A DNA stretch of 64,000 bases, from the NCBI GenBank assembly GCA_016794365.1, contig JAEUKB010000023.1:1-64000 (forward strand), given 5' to 3'. The notes beneath the pieces were generated by a model, which did not search any database, was not told where the DNA came from, and worked only from the letters and a program-made list of their open reading frames with translations. Source of the DNA: Myxococcales bacterium (GTDB lineage: Bacteria > Myxococcota_A > Polyangia > Palsa-1104 > JAEUJZ01). A program made the translations under genes and the position numbers. Of the stretch, positions 17,557-26,957 are shown in pieces. The number at the start of each line of letters is the position of its first letter. The first letter of the stretch is position 1.

Positions 17557-20115
17557 ATGAGCACTCGCAGCTTGTTTGCGCTGGGGCTGTCCGCTTGGCT
17601 TTTGGCATGCTCGGCGGAACAGCGCGCAGCGCAGACGGACCACGTCCAGCCCAAGCTTGCGATCAATCCCGACGGAGATGTCACGGTCACGACCGCCGGG
17701 CGGGTGCTCAATACCTACTCACCGCTTGTGCAGCCTGCGTCGGTGGGCGATACAGCGGTGACGGTTCAAAGCCTGGCTCAGCTCGGCGTCAAGGCCGACG
17801 ATCTGGTGATGATCATCCAGATGCAAGGCGCGCAGATCGCGGTCAGCGACGATGATCAATACGGAGCCATACAGAGCCTACAAGGTGCGGGGCTGTATGA
17901 GCTGGTGCGGGTACGTGGGGTGGACGCGGCGGGCTCGCGGGTGCTGCTCGATACGCGCTGTGGCGGGCTGCGCAATGCCTACAGCGTGACGGGACACGCG
18001 CAGGTTGTGCGGGTGCCTCAGGTCGGAAACCTGCAAGTGACGACGGGATCCAGTGTCCAAGCGCTGCCGTGGGACGGACAAAAAGGCGGCGTCATCGCGA
18101 TTCGCGCGTCGGGAAACATCGTGGTCGATGGCGCGATCGACGCAAGTGGTCAAGGCTTCCGAGGCGGTGCGGCTCAGACCGGGCTCAGCGTGCAAGCCGA
18201 TGAGAGCGCCGATCGTCCCGGCTTTCGGACCGCGCAGGCCGCGCAAGGAGCAGCCAAAGGGGAAAGCATCGCCGGAAACAGCGCCGAATATGCAGCCGGA
18301 GCCTTCGGACGCGGCGCACCAGCCAACGGTGGCGGCGGCGGCAACGGCTACAAGAGCGGCGGCGGCGGCGGCGCAGGTGGGGGCGGAACCCGCGCGTACG
18401 ACGGCAGCGGCGTGATGGACAACAACGCGGTCGGTAAAGCGGCCTGGAGCCTCGATCCCGCGTTCATCAGCCAAGGCAAGCTCAGCACGTCGAGCGGCGG
18501 CGGTCGCGGTGGCTACAGCAGCAGCAGCAGCGATCAAGACGCGCTCACCGTCGGTCCCGGTTCCAGCCAGTGGGGCGCCAACAAGCGCCAAGAGCGCGGC
18601 GGTCGTGGTGGTCATCCCATCGTCCAGAGCCCTTCGAGCCGACTGTTTCTAGGCGGTGGCGGCGGTGCGGGCGATGCAAACGGCAAGACCGCAGCCAGCG
18701 GAGCCCCAGGTGGCAGCGGCGGCGGCCTGGTCTTTTTGTGGGGAAATCGTCTCGCCGGGATCGGTCGCATCAGCAGCAGCGGACAGGCCGGAGGCAGCAC
18801 CAGTGCGCCCAGCCACGATCAAGCGGCGGGCGGCGGCGGCGGTGGCGGAACCATTGCACTACTTCTTCCGACGGTGGAAGGCTCGCTCCGACTCAATGCA
18901 GCCGGTGGCAGCGGCGGCGGCCAAGGGGTTCCCCAGAGCGCAGCAGACGCAGCCGGTCCCGGTGGCGGTGGCGGCGGTGGCGTGCTGGTGCTTCCGTCGT
19001 CGCTACCGATTACCGTTCAGCGCGACACCCAAGGCGCGGCGGCGGGAAGCTCGCAAGCGGCGTCGGTCAGTGAGTTTCCAGTAAACGGCGCAACACGCGG
19101 CAGCGAAGGGGAAGAGCTGGCATTTGCTCCCGGGAGCGCCCTGCCCGCTTGTCTGCCCACCGACCTCGCCATCTCTCTCGCCAGCACCCAAAAGAGCGCG
19201 GTTCCCGGCACGACCTATACGATGACCGCGACGGTGGAAAACGTCGGCAGCGAGCTGACGGTTGCGGCGCCGCTGTCTAGCATCCTGACCCCGAGCGGAA
19301 TCCCATCGGTGAACTGGAGCTGTAGCGCCACCCCAACCGTGGCAACCGACACGGCAAGCTGCGCGCCCAATCGTGGCTTTCAAGACCTTTCCGGCACGGT
19401 CAGCCTGTCGCCTGGACAAAAAGCGACGTATCAGATCGTGATCTCGGTGCCGTCGGCAGCGACGGGATCGATCATCTATCAAGCGCAGGTTGCCGCAGCC
19501 AGCGGAACCAGCGACGTAGACCCAAGCAACAACCAAGCGTCTTTGACGGTTCCGATTCAGCCTTCTGCGGATCTGCAAGTGCTGCTGACACCCGCGCCCG
19601 TGCCTGCCGCGCCTGCGCAGCCGGTGACGATGATTGTCTCGGCGCGCAACATGGGACCGAGCGACGCGCGCGACGTGGTGCTGCGCTTTGCGGTTCCCGA
19701 CGGCTTTGCGGTGGTGAAAGAGCCCAGCTCGCCCAACCTGGTCTGCACCGGCAGTCGATCCGGCTACGAGTGTACAGAGTCCCAGCTAGAGCGCTTTACC
19801 ACCCACGATGTGCTGCTGGTCGTCGAGCCCGACGCGGGAACGTCCCCGACCGAGCTTCGCTTTGCGGCCAGCATCAGCGGCTCGGTTCCCGACGACACCC
19901 TGGATAACAACCAGGCGCAGGTGGTGGTGCCATATGACGACTCGCTTGCGCCGTATCGCAAAGTCCAGCTACGCGGCGGGGGCCTAAGCTGTGGACTTTC
20001 CCACTTCACGACCGCTACGTCGCAGCCGCTCTCTGTCTTGGCGCTCTTGCTCTGTGCGACGGCGCTTCGCTTGTCTCGCCGTCTTCGCAGAAGCCGGCCC
20101 TTCCGAACTCGTTAG
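17557..20115 (+). CDS. AgmC-like glycine-rich surface lipoprotein with DUF11 repeats and C-terminal sorting-like tail
   Basis: This 852-residue exported protein has a lipoprotein signal ending 'LLAC' near residue 17. The first 550 residues contain several poly-Gly/Ser stretches ('GGGGGNG', 'GGGGGAGGGG', 'GGGGGGG') typical of the adventurous-gliding protein AgmC family of myxobacteria. Residues of roughly 545-810 form two DUF11-like Ig-fold repeats ('TYTMTATVENVGSEL' and 'TMIVSARNMGPSDARDVVL'). The C-terminus has 'GGGLSCG', a hydrophobic helix 'PLSVLALLLCATALRLS' and an Arg-rich end 'RRLRRSRP', a layout like MYXO-CTERM sorting tails. Naming it AgmC-like rests on this architecture from memory, not an alignment. 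It is followed after 9 bp by an OmpA protein, so the two form an envelope operon. A GTG at 17527 is an alternative start. Confidence 0.6.
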   Translation: MSTRSLFALGLSAWLLACSAEQRAAQTDHVQPKLAINPDGDVTVTTAGRVLNTYSPLVQPASVGDTAVTVQSLAQLGVKADDLVMIIQMQGAQIAVSDDDQYGAIQSLQGAGLYELVRVRGVDAAGSRVLLDTRCGGLRNAYSVTGHAQVVRVPQVGNLQVTTGSSVQALPWDGQKGGVIAIRASGNIVVDGAIDASGQGFRGGAAQTGLSVQADESADRPGFRTAQAAQGAAKGESIAGNSAEYAAGAFGRGAPANGGGGGNGYKSGGGGGAGGGGTRAYDGSGVMDNNAVGKAAWSLDPAFISQGKLSTSSGGGRGGYSSSSSDQDALTVGPGSSQWGANKRQERGGRGGHPIVQSPSSRLFLGGGGGAGDANGKTAASGAPGGSGGGLVFLWGNRLAGIGRISSSGQAGGSTSAPSHDQAAGGGGGGGTIALLLPTVEGSLRLNAAGGSGGGQGVPQSAADAAGPGGGGGGGVLVLPSSLPITVQRDTQGAAAGSSQAASVSEFPVNGATRGSEGEELAFAPGSALPACLPTDLAISLASTQKSAVPGTTYTMTATVENVGSELTVAAPLSSILTPSGIPSVNWSCSATPTVATDTASCAPNRGFQDLSGTVSLSPGQKATYQIVISVPSAATGSIIYQAQVAAASGTSDVDPSNNQASLTVPIQPSADLQVLLTPAPVPAAPAQPVTMIVSARNMGPSDARDVVLRFAVPDGFAVVKEPSSPNLVCTGSRSGYECTESQLERFTTHDVLLVVEPDAGTSPTELRFAASISGSVPDDTLDNNQAQVVVPYDDSLAPYRKVQLRGGGLSCGLSHFTTATSQPLSVLALLLCATALRLSRRLRRSRPFRTR

Positions 20116-20124
20116 GGGTAGATC

Positions 20125-22176
20125 GTGCGAAAACTCTTGCGTGCCTTTGCTCTGCTTTGGACCTGCGGTGTGGCGGCCTCGGCCAGTGCTCAACAAGCGG
20201 GCCCTGGCTTCCAGGTGAACCGCTACGAACCAACCGCCGCCGGTGAGTGGTCGCTGCTCGTCGAGCATCCGTGGTACAGCAGCACCCGTTACTTCGCGGC
20301 GGGCCTGACGCTGAACTACGCACACAACCCGCTGACGCATGGCCTGCGCTTTCAAGACGGATCGTACACAGCGACGAGCGCGATCATCGCAAACCAGCTG
20401 ATTGGACACATTGATGTCGCGGGCTCGTTTTTGGATCGGGTGCTGCTGACGCTGTCGATGCCCATCACGATGCACGAAAGCGGAGAGTCAGCGTACGGCG
20501 TCTCTCCGACGGTGGGTGCGGCGGTGGGCGATCCCCGGATTGGCGCGCGGGTGCGACTGCTCGGGCAGCCTTATCGCGGTGCTGCGTCGCTGAGCCTGGG
20601 TGTTGACCTGTGGATTCCGATCGCAGCGCTGGCCAGCTCGCCGCCGTTTTCGGCACAGACCGGCGAGACGGGCGTTCGTGTCCTGCCCAAGCTCATCGCG
20701 GGCGGTCTGACCCACTCGATCCTGTGGTCGGTGACGGCGGGCTATTACTATCGTCCGACCTCGTCGCTGTCGAAGCTGCAAGCTGCGCCGAGCAACACGA
20801 TCGGGGCCGAGCTTCAGTTTGGCGCGGCGCTCGGCTACGCAAACACCGGACTTGGGCTGTCCGTCGGTCCTGAAGTGCTGATCTCGACGGTGGTTGCCGA
20901 TGGTCGCGCGTTCGCCCGAGACTCGCTCGGGATTGAAGCCATGCTGGGAGCGCACTACAGCGTCGCCAAGCAGCTTCAGCTCAGCCTCGGCGGCGGCACG
21001 ACGTTCTTTCAGATTCCGGGTGCGCCCGACTTTCGACTGCTGGCGCGCGTGGCCTATGCCCCGTGGCCAGAAGAGAAGCAGCCGGATCGCGACAGCGACG
21101 GAATTGTCGATGTCAGCGATGCGTGTCCCGACGCAGCAGGCTCACCCAACAAGGATCCCAAAAAGCACGGCTGTCCGCTGCCCAACGATCGCGACCGAGA
21201 CGGCTTCGTCGATCCTGAAGATCTGTGCGTCGATGTTCCGGCGGGCAAACGTCCCGATCCGGCGCGTCCCGGCTGTCCGCTCGGTGACAAAGATGGCGAT
21301 GGAGTGCTCGATCCCGACGACATCTGTCCAATTGAACCAGCGGGAAAAGTGCCCGATCCAGCCCGCAAAGGCTGCCCGGCGGGCGACGGCGATCAAGACG
21401 GAGTGCTCGATCCCGAAGACCTGTGTCCGACGGAGCCAGCGGGAAAAGTGCCCGATCCAGCGCGCAGAGGCTGCCCGGACAAAGACAGCGACGGCGATGG
21501 CGTGTTCGACAGCCAAGATCAGTGCCGAGACGTTCACGCGGGCCTGATGCCGGACCCGATGCGTGCGGGCTGTCCGTCGCCGGATCGCGATGGTGACTCG
21601 ATTGCCGATCCGGTCGATGCCTGCCCGGACAAAAAAGGCGCTCCGTCGTCGGATCCGAAGCGCAACGGCTGCCCCGGCCTGGTCGTCGTCGAAAGCGGTC
21701 AGATCGTGATCCTCAAGCAAGTGTTCTTCGCGACGAACAAGGACACGATCCTGAAGCTGAGCTATCCGGTGCTCGACGCGGTGGCGACGGCGCTGAAGGC
21801 GTTCCCGCACATCAAGAAGGTGCGCGTCGAAGGTCACACGGACAACCAGGGCAAGGCCGACTACAACACCGATCTGTCGGATCGTCGCGCCAAGAGCGTG
21901 ATGGCGTACCTGATCGTCAAAGGGGTCGAAGCGACGCGCCTGGATGCCAAGGGCTACGGACCGACCAAGCCGATCGCCGACAACAAGACGGTAAAGGGTC
22001 GAGCGCTCAACCGTCGCGTGGACTTCCTGATCGTCGATCCCGCGCTGCCGCAAGCCGCGCCGCCACCACCGCCGCCGGAGCCGCCGAAGCCCGCGACGAA
22101 GGCTCCAGTGCGAGCGCCGATCAAAGGACCGGCCAAGCCCGTCGCGAAGCCCGCCGCCAAGCCCGCTGCCAAGTAA
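20125..22176 (+). CDS. OmpA-family outer-membrane protein with thrombospondin type-3 repeats
   Basis: This 683-residue protein has a signal peptide ('LLRAFALLWTCGVAASASA') and an N-terminal transporter-like beta-barrel of about 300 residues. Six or so acidic calcium-binding repeats follow, of the form 'D.D.DGV.DP.D.CP..PAG..PDP...GCP'. The OmpA/MotB peptidoglycan-binding domain contains 'VEGHTDNQG' and 'LSDRRAKSV...YL', with the usual 'GYG...P' and 'NRRVDF' ending. A Pro/Ala/Lys tail closes it. It should tether the outer membrane to the cell wall. The GTG start sits after TAGGGG and only 9 bp after the AgmC-like gene. The repeats make the gene prone to length variation. Confidence 0.85.
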   Translation: MRKLLRAFALLWTCGVAASASAQQAGPGFQVNRYEPTAAGEWSLLVEHPWYSSTRYFAAGLTLNYAHNPLTHGLRFQDGSYTATSAIIANQLIGHIDVAGSFLDRVLLTLSMPITMHESGESAYGVSPTVGAAVGDPRIGARVRLLGQPYRGAASLSLGVDLWIPIAALASSPPFSAQTGETGVRVLPKLIAGGLTHSILWSVTAGYYYRPTSSLSKLQAAPSNTIGAELQFGAALGYANTGLGLSVGPEVLISTVVADGRAFARDSLGIEAMLGAHYSVAKQLQLSLGGGTTFFQIPGAPDFRLLARVAYAPWPEEKQPDRDSDGIVDVSDACPDAAGSPNKDPKKHGCPLPNDRDRDGFVDPEDLCVDVPAGKRPDPARPGCPLGDKDGDGVLDPDDICPIEPAGKVPDPARKGCPAGDGDQDGVLDPEDLCPTEPAGKVPDPARRGCPDKDSDGDGVFDSQDQCRDVHAGLMPDPMRAGCPSPDRDGDSIADPVDACPDKKGAPSSDPKRNGCPGLVVVESGQIVILKQVFFATNKDTILKLSYPVLDAVATALKAFPHIKKVRVEGHTDNQGKADYNTDLSDRRAKSVMAYLIVKGVEATRLDAKGYGPTKPIADNKTVKGRALNRRVDFLIVDPALPQAAPPPPPPEPPKPATKAPVRAPIKGPAKPVAKPAAKPAAK

Positions 22177-22265
22177 GCCACGCGCCCGAGTGACCCCAGC
22201 GTCGCTCGGACCGCGCTAGACTCCGCGTCGCTCACGAACGAGCGAATCGCTTCGACCCAAAGACG

Positions 22266-22688
22266 CTACGTGCGCTGCGCCAACCGCCGCTGACGATGCG
22301 CCGTCACCAGCGAGCGCGCGTCGGACTCTGTCGCCACAAACTGAATCTGAAGGTTGCTGTGCGTAAGCAGACGCAGCGCATTGGTCAGCAGCGTAAACAC
22401 GGTCCGCAGCAGGATGTTTGCGCCAAAGACGACGGCATCGCCCTGAATCGCATGCTGACGATGCCAGTCCGCGTTCCGTCGTCTGGCCTCGGCGCTCATT
22501 GCACCGCCGTTTGTCGCATCCACGATTTCATACACATAGCCATACTGGTTATATATCAGCAGAAGCTGCTCACAGAGTAGTATGATCTCTTCGGCGCCGA
22601 TGTCACCGTTTGCGACGGAAAACAGCAAATCTCCTTCGATTCGATACCGATGCCGACCGAGCGAGCGCCATTGCTGATCTGAATCCAT
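22266..22688 (-). CDS. SpoIIAA/STAS-like protein, divergent fourth paralogue
   Basis: This 140-residue protein matches the family at 1.9-3.5 kb in layout. Strand 'YRIEGDLLFSVANGDI' is followed by 'QYGYVYEIVDATNGGAMSAEARRRNADWHR', aligning with 'QYGYWLSLVDCHNMDGIGPDTRRYIAE' of paralogue 1, and a hydrophobic 'LLRTVFTLLTNALRLL' helix matches the same place in the others. The 'RDEASAR' ending is here 'VATESDARSL'. The start is uncertain (ATG 22694 or 22688). It is divergently arranged with the EAD-type Ser/Thr kinase across a roughly 280-bp AT-rich gap, so the two may be co-regulated. Confidence 0.55.
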   Translation of the reverse strand: MDSDQQWRSLGRHRYRIEGDLLFSVANGDIGAEEIILLCEQLLLIYNQYGYVYEIVDATNGGAMSAEARRRNADWHRQHAIQGDAVVFGANILLRTVFTLLTNALRLLTHSNLQIQFVATESDARSLVTAHRQRRLAQRT

Positions 22689-22694
22689 ATACAT

Positions 22695-22972
22695 CCATGC
22701 TAATCCGTCGCTGTGTAGCTGGACAGTCTGCGTTTCCGCACGAACAAAACAGACAGACACACACAGCAACCAGCTCATGTGCGATGTTGACGCCGATTAT
22801 TTTTCAATCAGAACAAACAACAATTCGACTGAAAAGTACATTTATAAATCAGTCTTTTGTTTTCAAATCACAATCAAACTCAACATCACAAGTTGATTTA
22901 CATTTCCGCTAAGCTCACCAAATCATTTTGATTTGTCTTTCAATCAGTGTGCATCGAAAATATACTGACATC
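22695..22972. other. AT-rich divergent intergenic region
   Basis: This gap between the divergent STAS-like gene and the Ser/Thr kinase is far more AT-rich than the surrounding chromosome, with many A/T runs around 22800-22970. Promoters for both genes must lie here, but I cannot single out a convincing -35/-10 pair. No coding potential was seen. Confidence 0.5.
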
Positions 22973-25408
22973 ATGCATGGAGTCCGTCGAAAAACGGTCT
23001 TTCTAGGGTCTCCATTTTGTCGAGCGCTCCGTGAGTTCCTTGACAAGTGGCTGCCGCTTCACAGTGACTTCGATGCGTTTTGCATTGATCACTTTGACAA
23101 GCTGTCTCGCCAGTTTGGATCGAGCTGGGATCTACTGAGCAAACAGAGCTTACTGATCAGTACGATTCCATCAGAGCATCTCTTAACCGCGCTAAGACAT
23201 CATTTGATCCGAGAACCGAACGCGCTGAATGAGCTGACAGAAATCCAACGGACTTTGTCGCCACAGGAAAAGGAACGACAGGCGCTAAGCGTACAGCTTG
23301 ATCTATTGTGTCAACAGAAAGCACAGCTGCTATCTCAAGGACAAGTCAATACTGAGCTAGATGAGCGAATTCGCACAATCAAGCAACAGCTGCGCCGAAC
23401 ACCACAGCTTCAAGGTGGCGAAAGCTTAAACGATCGCTATAAGCTCTTGTCACTTCTCGGTCGTGGTGGCTTTGCGCGTGTCTATCAAGCATACGATCTA
23501 CAGAGCAAATCACTGGTTGCGGTCAAAGTTCTACACAGCGACGCAAGCGAAGATCCACGTCGTCTGGCACGTTTTGAGCGTGGGGCTCGACAAATGGAGC
23601 AGCTCAATCATCCGCACATTGTGCGTGTCTTACATGGACCGGCAGATCACGAAGGCTTTCACTTTTTTGTCATGGAATATCTATCTGGTGGAGACTTAGC
23701 CAGGGCCATCACAGATTCAATGCTTGGTTCGCTAGAAAAGCTTCGCATCATCCTTGAAGTGGGTGCAGCACTACAGTTTGCACATCAACGAAATCTAATT
23801 CATCGTGATGTCAAGCCAGAAAATATCTTATTAACTTACAATTTTCAAGCCAAACTGACTGACTTTGACTTGGTATGGACCGCAGACTCAACGGGAGGGA
23901 CAAACAGCAAAGCAGGCTTTGGCACGTATCTATATGCAGCACCAGAGCAGCTCACAGACGCTGGAACAGTTACACCCAGTGCTGATGTCTACAGCCTGGC
24001 GATGGTTGCGATTTTCCTGCTGATCGGCAAGATTCCAGTGTGGTTTCGCGAGCATCGCCAAAGCGTCATCTATACATTGCCATTAAGTCGAGATTCACAG
24101 AATATCTTGGATCGTGCAACTCATTCAGAGCCAGTATATCGACCCAAGATGGATGAGTTGCTGCGTATCTTGGCGCAAAGCTGGCCTATTGATCGAACAA
24201 ATCAACTTCATCACAAATACAAGATCTTGAAGGATCACGAATACCATGAACCAAGTCAGAAGACAGCGCTCATCGAACCAATTCCTACCGTCAAATATCC
24301 ATTCAATCAACCAATCAAGACCGATTCGACCAATCCCATCAACAATCCTCAAAAGAACCTGTATCAAGAAAAAAAGGAACCGAGAAAAAAACAGGAACAT
24401 CCAGAAGAAATAACGCTCGATCCAGCGGAGCAAAAGAAGCACCATCGATCTTCTAAAAACACGCTCTCAACAGCAACTCTGCTGATGAGCAGCTTCTTAG
24501 TTGTAGGTTATGTCACAATAAAATCAACTTCCTACCAAAGCTTAATCGATGCGAGTTATAATGAAACAAAGCAACTAGCAGCAATTGATCACGATCTACA
24601 GAAGCAGCAGTGGTCAAGTGCCATCGAGAAAACGAATTCTTTAATCAATAATCAATCAATGTCAGCGTCGCTTCGCCAAACAGCAAAAACAAAGAGAAAA
24701 CAAGCCATTGACGAGCTTCGCGCCAAAGAGCAGTACTTGAAGCTGGAATCAGCAGTCGCTGCATCCAATCTAAACGAAATAATCACCATCAAAGCCAGCA
24801 TTCCGCAGGGATCTTTCTATTTTGATCAATTGGAACATATATTGAAATCAGAACTTCCTAATGTCATTGAAATAAAATTAAAGAATGCCATCTCGGCGCG
24901 CGAGCAAGGAAACTGTGATGTGTTCAGAGAGCAAATCAATCAAATCTTGAGCATCGATCCAAGCCATCAGCGCGCACTGGATGAGCAAGCGAAGCCTTGC
25001 GAAAGTGGGCAGTCTACAGCCGTCACGCCACCCAAGAGCAGTCCACCGAAAGAAAAGAAGTCCAGAGCGCAGCGTCCAAATTCTATCAATGCCACAGCAC
25101 CAGCTCAGCCTGATTCATCAGCGACAGAAGTCCGCGCACCAAAGACTGAAGATGTTTTAGCAGAAGCACAGGCTGAGTTCATGAATGGCAATTACGACAA
25201 AGCAATAAAATTAGCGCAAAGTGTCTCAGATGTTTCTACCAATATTTCATGGAGAATCATTGGATCGTCTGCTTGTCGAACAAAGAATCTTCCACTGGTA
25301 AATCTGTCATATCGAGTTGTTGATAATGCAGCCAAGCAGTTCTTGATTGATGTCTGTCAGCGGGAAGGGATTGTGCAGATTGGCAGTTCGTTTCAGATTG
25401 TAGAATAG
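22973..25408 (+). CDS. Membrane Ser/Thr protein kinase with N-terminal effector-associated-like domain
   Basis: About 811 residues. Residues of roughly 20-78 ('SDFDAFCIDHFDKLSRQFGS', then 'LLSKQSLLISTIPSEHLLTAL') look like one of the small death-like effector-associated domains (EADs) that recruit partners in bacterial conflict systems. A coiled coil follows, then a kinase domain: glycine loop 'GRGGFARVYQA', catalytic Lys in 'LVAVKVLH', 'HRDVKPENI', and 'DFD' in place of DFG. A transmembrane helix is at about 499-517 ('LLMSSFLVVGYVTI'). The external C-terminus is helical with TPR-like segments. Base composition is strikingly AT-rich against its neighbours, suggesting horizontal acquisition. 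The ATG at 22973 was chosen over a TTG at 22928. The EAD call is from pattern memory. Confidence 0.72.
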   Translation: MHGVRRKTVFLGSPFCRALREFLDKWLPLHSDFDAFCIDHFDKLSRQFGSSWDLLSKQSLLISTIPSEHLLTALRHHLIREPNALNELTEIQRTLSPQEKERQALSVQLDLLCQQKAQLLSQGQVNTELDERIRTIKQQLRRTPQLQGGESLNDRYKLLSLLGRGGFARVYQAYDLQSKSLVAVKVLHSDASEDPRRLARFERGARQMEQLNHPHIVRVLHGPADHEGFHFFVMEYLSGGDLARAITDSMLGSLEKLRIILEVGAALQFAHQRNLIHRDVKPENILLTYNFQAKLTDFDLVWTADSTGGTNSKAGFGTYLYAAPEQLTDAGTVTPSADVYSLAMVAIFLLIGKIPVWFREHRQSVIYTLPLSRDSQNILDRATHSEPVYRPKMDELLRILAQSWPIDRTNQLHHKYKILKDHEYHEPSQKTALIEPIPTVKYPFNQPIKTDSTNPINNPQKNLYQEKKEPRKKQEHPEEITLDPAEQKKHHRSSKNTLSTATLLMSSFLVVGYVTIKSTSYQSLIDASYNETKQLAAIDHDLQKQQWSSAIEKTNSLINNQSMSASLRQTAKTKRKQAIDELRAKEQYLKLESAVAASNLNEIITIKASIPQGSFYFDQLEHILKSELPNVIEIKLKNAISAREQGNCDVFREQINQILSIDPSHQRALDEQAKPCESGQSTAVTPPKSSPPKEKKSRAQRPNSINATAPAQPDSSATEVRAPKTEDVLAEAQAEFMNGNYDKAIKLAQSVSDVSTNISWRIIGSSACRTKNLPLVNLSYRVVDNAAKQFLIDVCQREGIVQIGSSFQIVE

Positions 25409-25512
25409 AGAGCGATGGCAGACGCAGGGGAGCGAGCGACCTTCTGTCGTCGAGAGCGGCTTGTCATCGCGTCGGGTTTCCGCGACGTGAGCGTGCGTGC
25501 TAAGGTGCGGCC

Positions 25513-26919
25513 ATGGCTTCATCGCATGCGCTTGTGGTCGAGGACGAGGAGCAGTTCCGCAAGGTGGTGGGGGAATTTCTCCAGACGGCGGGTTATCGGG
25601 TGACGCTGTGCGAAAGCGGCGACAAAGCGATTCAGATCGTCGAAAAAGAGCCGTTCGATGTGATCATCAGCGACGTAAGGCTCGGATACGGACCCGATGG
25701 TCTGGATGTGCTGTCGGCGGTGCAGAAGCATCAGACGCAGACGCCGGTGATTCTGATGACGGCGTTTGGCGACGTGGAAAACGCGATGAAGGCGATCCAG
25801 CAGGGTGCCTATGACTACATCTCGAAGTTTCCGTTTCAGCCGCAAGAGCTGCTCCAGTGCGTGGCGCGCTCGCTGGAGCGACGACGGCTGGCCGAAGAAG
25901 GCACGAAGAAGCCGAAGGAAGCGCGCGGAAAGATTCGAGAGATCGTCGGACGCTCGCCCGCGATGCTGGAGGTCTACAAGCTGGTGGCGCGGGTGGCCAG
26001 CTCGCAGTCCACGGTGCTGGTCGTCGGTGAATCGGGAACCGGCAAAGAGCTGGTGGCGCGCGCGATCCACAGTCATTCCCCGCGAGCGCAGGGGCCGTTT
26101 GTCGCGGTCAACTGCACGGCGATCAGTGAGTCGCTGCTGGAGTCCGAGCTGTTTGGTCACGTCCGAGGCGCGTTCACAGGCGCACAGCATTCCAAGCGCG
26201 GCTACTTCGAGGAATCGCAGGGAGGAACGCTGTTTCTCGACGAAATCGGCGACATCAACTCGAAGATGCAAGCGCAGCTTCTGCGCGTTCTGCAAGAAGG
26301 TGAAATCCGTCGCGTGGGCAGCACCGAGCCCGTGCGTGTGGATGTGCGCGTAGTGGCAGCAACCAACCGAGATCTCGACGAAGAAGTTCAGAAAGGACGC
26401 TTTCGGGAAGATCTGTACTTTCGCATCAATGTCGTGACGATCCGGCTGCCGCCGCTGAGAGAGCGGCCCGACGACATTACGCTGCTGGTGGAACACTTTT
26501 TGGCCAAGTACGGCGATCGCGAAGGACGACAGTCGGCGCGGGTGGCCGATGAAGCGATGCAGCTCCTTCGTCGCTACGACTGGCCGGGCAACGTGCGGGA
26601 GCTGGAAAACGTGATCGAGCGCGCGCTGGCGCTGTCCAAAAGTGGCATCGTCCTGCCGTCGGACTTGCCGATTGATCTGCTGGGCAGTGAAGCGCGCAGC
26701 TTGCCGCGCTCAGGAGGCAGCCTGGTCGATGATCGCCCGACGCTGGCTGAGCTAGAGCAGCGCTACGTCAACCTGATCTTGCAGCAGGAAGGCGGCAACA
26801 AAAAGCGCGCGGCGGAAGTCTTGGGCATCGATCGACGCACGCTCTATCGGACGCTCGAGCGCGGCAGCCTGGAACGCAGCGAGCGCACCGATCGCGAAGT
26901 CGGCGAGGACAAAGACTAA
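25513..26919 (+). CDS. NtrC-family sigma-54-dependent response regulator
   Basis: This 468-residue protein has the three NtrC domains. The receiver domain carries phospho-acceptor Asp54 ('VIISDVRLG'). The AAA+ sigma-54 activator has Walker A 'GESGTGKE' at about 172-179, the sigma-54 contact loop 'GAFTGA' at about 219-224, Walker B '[10 protein letters not shown]' and the arginine-finger region '[12 protein letters not shown]'. The C-terminus is a Fis-type HTH ('[19 protein letters not shown]'). It therefore needs RpoN to switch on its targets. No kinase is adjacent, but the NtrB-type kinase at 3502-5553 is one candidate partner. A clear sigma-54 promoter in this window lies at 46576-46591. 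Confidence 0.93.
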   Translation: MASSHALVVEDEEQFRKVVGEFLQTAGYRVTLCESGDKAIQIVEKEPFDVIISDVRLGYGPDGLDVLSAVQKHQTQTPVILMTAFGDVENAMKAIQQGAYDYISKFPFQPQELLQCVARSLERRRLAEEGTKKPKEARGKIREIVGRSPAMLEVYKLVARVASSQSTVLVVGESGTGKELVARAIHSHSPRAQGPFVAVNCTAISESLLESELFGHVRGAFTGAQHSKRGYFEESQGGTLFLDEIGDINSKMQAQLLRVLQEGEIRRVGSTEPVRVDVRVVAATNRDLDEEVQKGRFREDLYFRINVVTIRLPPLRERPDDITLLVEHFLAKYGDREGRQSARVADEAMQLLRRYDWPGNVRELENVIERALALSKSGIVLPSDLPIDLLGSEARSLPRSGGSLVDDRPTLAELEQRYVNLILQQEGGNKKRAAEVLGIDRRTLYRTLERGSLERSERTDREVGEDKD

Positions 26920-26957
26920 GAACAGCTTGGCTGTCCGGCTGCGTTATAGTGCCGCCC

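Noticed and set aside
25513..26919. Pairing the NtrC-type regulator with the adjacent AT-rich kinase as a cognate system
   Set aside because: The upstream gene is a Ser/Thr kinase, not a histidine kinase, and the base composition changes sharply between them. Only distant histidine kinases are plausible partners.
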